Position numbers and translations under genes: made by a program. Shown here piece by piece: positions 6,449 to 8,787 of a DNA stretch of 8,787 nucleotides. How positions within the stretch are numbered: the stretch's first letter is position 1; the number at the start of each line of letters is the position of its first letter. This DNA comes from Holophaga sp. (GTDB lineage Bacteria > Acidobacteriota > Holophagae > Holophagales > Holophagaceae). The notes under the pieces are model-generated. The model had not been told where the DNA came from. It was given only the letters and a program-made list of their open reading frames with translations, and did not search any database. The DNA is taken from contig JARLGP010000268.1 of assembly GCA_031292735.1 (NCBI GenBank), forward strand, positions 1 through 8,787. Direction: 5' to 3'.

Positions 6449-6461
6449 ACGGTCCTCCTCC
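6446..6461 (-). promoter_or_regulatory. infC ribosome binding site with AUU start codon
   Basis: GGAGGAGG (6461-6454) is followed by the five bases ACCGT and then ATT (6448-6446), the first codon of IF3. The unusually strong Shine-Dalgarno compensates for a start codon that IF3 itself discriminates against, the arrangement that gives feedback control in E. coli. This site decides the infC start. Confidence 0.85.
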
Positions 6462-6515
6462 AACAACGCAAGGAAAGAAATGTTACCAGTCAATCCTCGA
6501 AAATCCAAGTAAAGT

Positions 6516-8429
6516 TCACTTGGCCCTGGTTCGGATCTCCATGCTGAGCAGATCAAAGAACCCATCCAGGGATTGGGCACCCAGATCACCCTTGTGGCGA
6601 TGGCGCACGGACACAGTGCCCGCCGCCGCCTCGCGGTCGCCCAGGACCAGCATGTAGGGAACTTTCTGCAGCTGGGCGTCGCGGATCTTGGCGTTGACTT
6701 TTTCGTTGCGCAGGTCCACCTCGACCCGGAACCCCAGGTCCATGGCCTTGTCGCGGATGCTCAAGGCGTACTCGTGGGCCCGCTCGGTGATGGGCAGCAC
6801 GGCCACCTGGACCGGTGCCAGCCACGCGGGGAAGGCGCCGGCGCAGTGCTCGATGAGAATGCCCATGAAGCGCTCCAGGCTGCCCAGGAGGGCCCGGTGC
6901 AGCATCACCGGGGTCCCCTCGCTGCCGTCGGGCTTCACGTAGATCAGGCCGAAGCGGGCCGGCATGGAGTAGTCCACCTGCAGGGTGCCCAACTGCCAGG
7001 GCCGCTTGAGCGCGTCGAACACCTCGAAATCGATCTTGGGCCCGTAGAAGGCGCCGTCCCCGGCGTTGACCACGTAGTCCATGCGAGCTTCCTTCAGCGC
7101 GTCGGCCAGGGCGCCCTCGGCGTGGTCCCAGATCTCGTCGCTGCCCAGCCGCTTTTCCGGCCGGGTGGAAAGGTTCACCCGCATCTCGTCGAAGCCGAAG
7201 GTGTGGTAGACGTCCTTGAGGAAGGCCAGGAACGAGGCCATCTCGACCTTCATCTGTTCGGGGGCGCAGAAGATGTGGGCATCGTCCTGGCAGAAGGTGC
7301 GCACCCGGGTGAGACCGTGGGTGACGCCCGACCGCTCGTAGCGGTGCAACCGGCCGAAATCCGCGTAGCGGATGGGCAGGTCCCGGTAGCTGTGCCGGCC
7401 GTTGCGGTAGATCAGGCAATGGCTGGGGCAGTTCATGGGCTTGAGCGCATACTCCCGCTCGTCCACCGTGGTGAAGTACATGTTCTCCACGTAGTGCTCG
7501 TAGTGGCCGCTGGTCTTCCACAGGCCCACGTCCAGGGCCTGGGGGGTGATCACCTCCGAGTAGCCCTCGCGCAGGTAGCGCGAGCGCATGTAGTTCACCA
7601 GCTCGTTGTAGATGATGGTGCCCTTGGGGTGGAAGAACGGGGAGGCCGGGGCCTCCGGCTGGAAGGAGAACAGGTCCAGTTCCCGGCCCAGCTTGCGGTG
7701 GTCGCGCTGGCGCGCCTCCTCCAGCCGCTGCAGGTGCTCCTCCAGGTCCTTGATGTTCAGGAAGGCGGTGCCGTAGATCCGGCACAACTGGGCGTTCTTC
7801 TCGTCCCCGCGCCAGTAGGCGGCCGCGGTGCTGAGCAGCTTGAAGGCCTTGAGCTTGCCGGTGTCGGGCACGTGCGGGCCGCGGCAGAGGTCGTAGAAGT
7901 CGCCCTGCCGGTAGCCGGTGATGGTCTCCCCGGAGGGGATGGCGGACACCAGCTCCACCTTCATGTGCTCGCCCATGGCCTGGAACCGGGCCAGAGCGTC
8001 GTCCCGCTTCAGTTCCTCGCGCACCACCGGGATGGCCTCGCCGCTGATCTTGTGCATCTCCGCTTCGATGGCCGCCAGGTCCTCGGGGGTGAAGAACTTC
8101 TCCACCTGGAAGTCGTAGTAGAAGCCGTCCTCGATGACCGGCCCGATCCCCACCCGGACGCCCGGGAACAGGCGCTGCACGGCCTGGGCCAGCAGGTGGG
8201 CGGTGGAATGGCGGACGATCTCCAGGGCCGCCGGATCCTTCCCGGTCACCACGGACACCTTGGCCTGGTCCGGCAGGGAGGCCTTCAGGTCGCGCACCTT
8301 GCCGTCCACCCGGATCGCCAGGGCGGCGTCCAGCAGCCGGGGGCCGATGCTCAGCGCCAGGTCCGCGCCAGTGGCGCCGTCCGGCAGTTCACGGACGGAA
8401 TCATCGGGAAGACGGACTGAAATGGGCAT
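6516..8429 (-). CDS. thrS: Threonine-tRNA ligase
   Basis: ThrRS activates threonine and charges tRNA-Thr in the cytoplasm, and removes mischarged serine with a separate editing site. The 637-residue product is full length. It has a TGS domain (about 1-62), the N2 editing domain with HSTAH (His74, His78) and CRGPH (Cys182, His186), and a class II catalytic core. Motif 2 is seen as GRLHRYERSGVTHGLTRVRTF (359-379). The zinc ligands that recognise threonine are Cys334 (in MNCPSH), His385 (in DDAHIF) and His511 (in MLHRAL), numbered as in the E. coli enzyme. A C-terminal anticodon-binding domain (about 537-630) ends it, with GDRE at 597-600. All catalytic and editing residues are present. The ATG at 8429 has GAGG six bases upstream. 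It opens the translation cluster; infC starts 67 bases after its stop. Confidence 0.98.
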   Translation of the reverse strand: MPISVRLPDDSVRELPDGATGADLALSIGPRLLDAALAIRVDGKVRDLKASLPDQAKVSVVTGKDPAALEIVRHSTAHLLAQAVQRLFPGVRVGIGPVIEDGFYYDFQVEKFFTPEDLAAIEAEMHKISGEAIPVVREELKRDDALARFQAMGEHMKVELVSAIPSGETITGYRQGDFYDLCRGPHVPDTGKLKAFKLLSTAAAYWRGDEKNAQLCRIYGTAFLNIKDLEEHLQRLEEARQRDHRKLGRELDLFSFQPEAPASPFFHPKGTIIYNELVNYMRSRYLREGYSEVITPQALDVGLWKTSGHYEHYVENMYFTTVDEREYALKPMNCPSHCLIYRNGRHSYRDLPIRYADFGRLHRYERSGVTHGLTRVRTFCQDDAHIFCAPEQMKVEMASFLAFLKDVYHTFGFDEMRVNLSTRPEKRLGSDEIWDHAEGALADALKEARMDYVVNAGDGAFYGPKIDFEVFDALKRPWQLGTLQVDYSMPARFGLIYVKPDGSEGTPVMLHRALLGSLERFMGILIEHCAGAFPAWLAPVQVAVLPITERAHEYALSIRDKAMDLGFRVEVDLRNEKVNAKIRDAQLQKVPYMLVLGDREAAAGTVSVRHRHKGDLGAQSLDGFFDLLSMEIRTRAK

Positions 8430-8614
8430 GGCTACCTCAAAGTCGAAACTTCATGTTATCGCAGAAATGGGCTGTGCGCCCGTCTTGAACCGCAATGGGA
8501 CTGGGCCATGGGCGTTCCCGACCGCGGCCGCGTGCGCCACGGCCCCTGTTTTCGCAGGCTTCATCCCCTCCATGCCGATCATCAACGGCCTATTTTTTTG
8601 TCTTTTTCGGGTAC
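8430..8614 (-). other. thrS leader region, no gene recognised
   Basis: This roughly 185-base stretch separates the rRNA terminator from thrS. It starts (minus strand) A-rich (8610-8592), then becomes very GC-rich with a GCGGCCGC palindrome near 8529-8522. A small hairpin is possible at GGGCGCACAGCCC (8480-8468). I find no T-box specifier or GGTGG-type antiterminator sequence, and no convincing tRNA-Thr mimic. A 43-codon open frame (8582-8451) lacks a good ribosome site. The thrS promoter must lie here unless transcription reads through from the rRNA operon. Confidence 0.5.
8455..8463 (-). promoter_or_regulatory. Candidate extended -10 element for thrS
   Basis: TGCGATAAC matches an extended -10 layout (TG, one base, then GATAAC, four of six bases as in TATAAT). 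It would start transcription near 8448, giving a leader of about 20 bases that includes the thrS Shine-Dalgarno. No good -35 hexamer sits 16-18 bases upstream, so the call is weak. Confidence 0.22.
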
Positions 8615-8645
8615 GCAAAAAGCCCCCCGCGTGAGCGGGGGGCTT
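8615..8645 (-). terminator. Intrinsic terminator of the rRNA operon
   Basis: In the minus-strand transcript an eleven-base-pair GC-rich stem (8645-8635 with 8630-8620, arms AGCCCCCCGC and GCGGGGGGCT plus a closing A-T pair) closes a TCAC tetraloop and runs into TTTTT. It begins 11 bases after the 3' end of 5S rRNA. Stem stability and U tract are those of a strong factor-independent terminator, separating the rRNA operon from thrS. Confidence 0.93.
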
Positions 8646-8656
8646 AGGATTTTTAA

Positions 8657-8771
8657 CGTCGCGGCGACCTACTTTTCCACCTGTGTGCCAGGAAGTATCA
8701 TCGGCCCTCTGGAGCTTAACTGCCGTGTTCGGAATGGGAACGGGTGTGACCTCCAGGGTATAGCCACGACG
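8657..8771 (-). rRNA. rrf: 5S ribosomal RNA
   Basis: The minus strand contains the hallmark 5S sequences: ACACCCGTTCCCAT (about 8743-8730), CCGAACACGG, AGTTAAGC, CCGATGATACT, and the end GAAAAGTAGGTCGCCGC. The terminal helix pairs CGTCGTGGC (8771-8763) with GCCGCGACG (8665-8657), nine pairs with one G-U, which fixes both ends to within a base or two and gives about 115 nt. It is the last gene of a ribosomal RNA operon whose 16S and 23S genes would lie beyond the right edge. The sequence shows no sign of degeneration. Confidence 0.97.
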
Positions 8772-8787
8772 AAGGGTGCAAAAACGA

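Noticed and set aside
6449..6589. Extending infC upstream to an ATG at 6589
   Set aside because: This start lies inside thrS, and the added 47 residues do not resemble IF3. The ATT at 6448 has the strong ribosome site and the correct N terminus.
8451..8582. A 43-codon minus-strand open frame in the thrS leader, as a possible leader peptide
   Set aside because: No ribosome site at a workable distance, no run of Thr codons, and a composition expected by chance in GC-rich DNA. An even shorter six-codon frame (8454-8437) ending at the thrS Shine-Dalgarno was rejected for the same reasons.
8430..8614. T-box or tRNA-mimic riboswitch upstream of thrS
   Set aside because: No conserved T-box core or antiterminator, and no terminator close to the thrS start. 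The short GGTTCAAGAC stretch recalls a tRNA T-loop but lacks the flanking stem.

Overview
This is a high-G+C bacterial chromosome segment in which every supported gene lies on the minus strand. Read in the direction of transcription (right to left) the order is: 5S rRNA and its terminator, thrS, infC, rpmI, rplT, pheS, pheT, a ZapB-like coiled-coil gene, zapA, a 6S RNA gene, and rny, which runs off the left edge. The long plus-strand open frames are shadows of these genes, a common artefact of high G+C coding DNA.

Organism: the thrS-infC-rpmI-rplT-pheS-pheT core is widespread. Its continuation into zapB/zapA, 6S RNA and RNase Y points to a high-G+C Gram-negative lineage outside the Gammaproteobacteria. 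Acidobacteriota (Holophagae-like) or the former Deltaproteobacteria fit best. This is inference from gene order and composition; the window itself does not settle the taxon.

Region by region: 8657-8771 is the tail of a ribosomal RNA operon, closed by a strong intrinsic terminator at about 8615-8645. The next ~185 bases are the thrS leader, with no confident gene or riboswitch. From 8429 to 2081 lies a tightly packed translation cluster: threonyl-tRNA synthetase, initiation factor IF3 (starting at a rare AUU codon), ribosomal proteins L35 and L20, and the two subunits of phenylalanyl-tRNA synthetase. Most gaps are under 90 bases, and pheS/pheT overlap by one base. Two non-coding gaps carry clear secondary structure: the rpmI-rplT spacer and the rplT-pheS spacer. 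From 2059 to 1455 are two overlapping small genes for FtsZ-ring accessory proteins. At 1458-1288 is a 6S RNA whose 5' end coincides with the zapA stop codon, and then RNase Y, the membrane-anchored endonuclease that initiates mRNA decay.

Functionally the window joins making the translation machinery, Z-ring assembly, global control of RNA polymerase (6S RNA) and mRNA turnover. I see no mobile element, CRISPR array, phage gene or defence system. The points most worth a second look are a PheT that lacks the usual tRNA-binding (EMAP-II-like) domain, the AUU start of infC, and the structured spacers around rplT.
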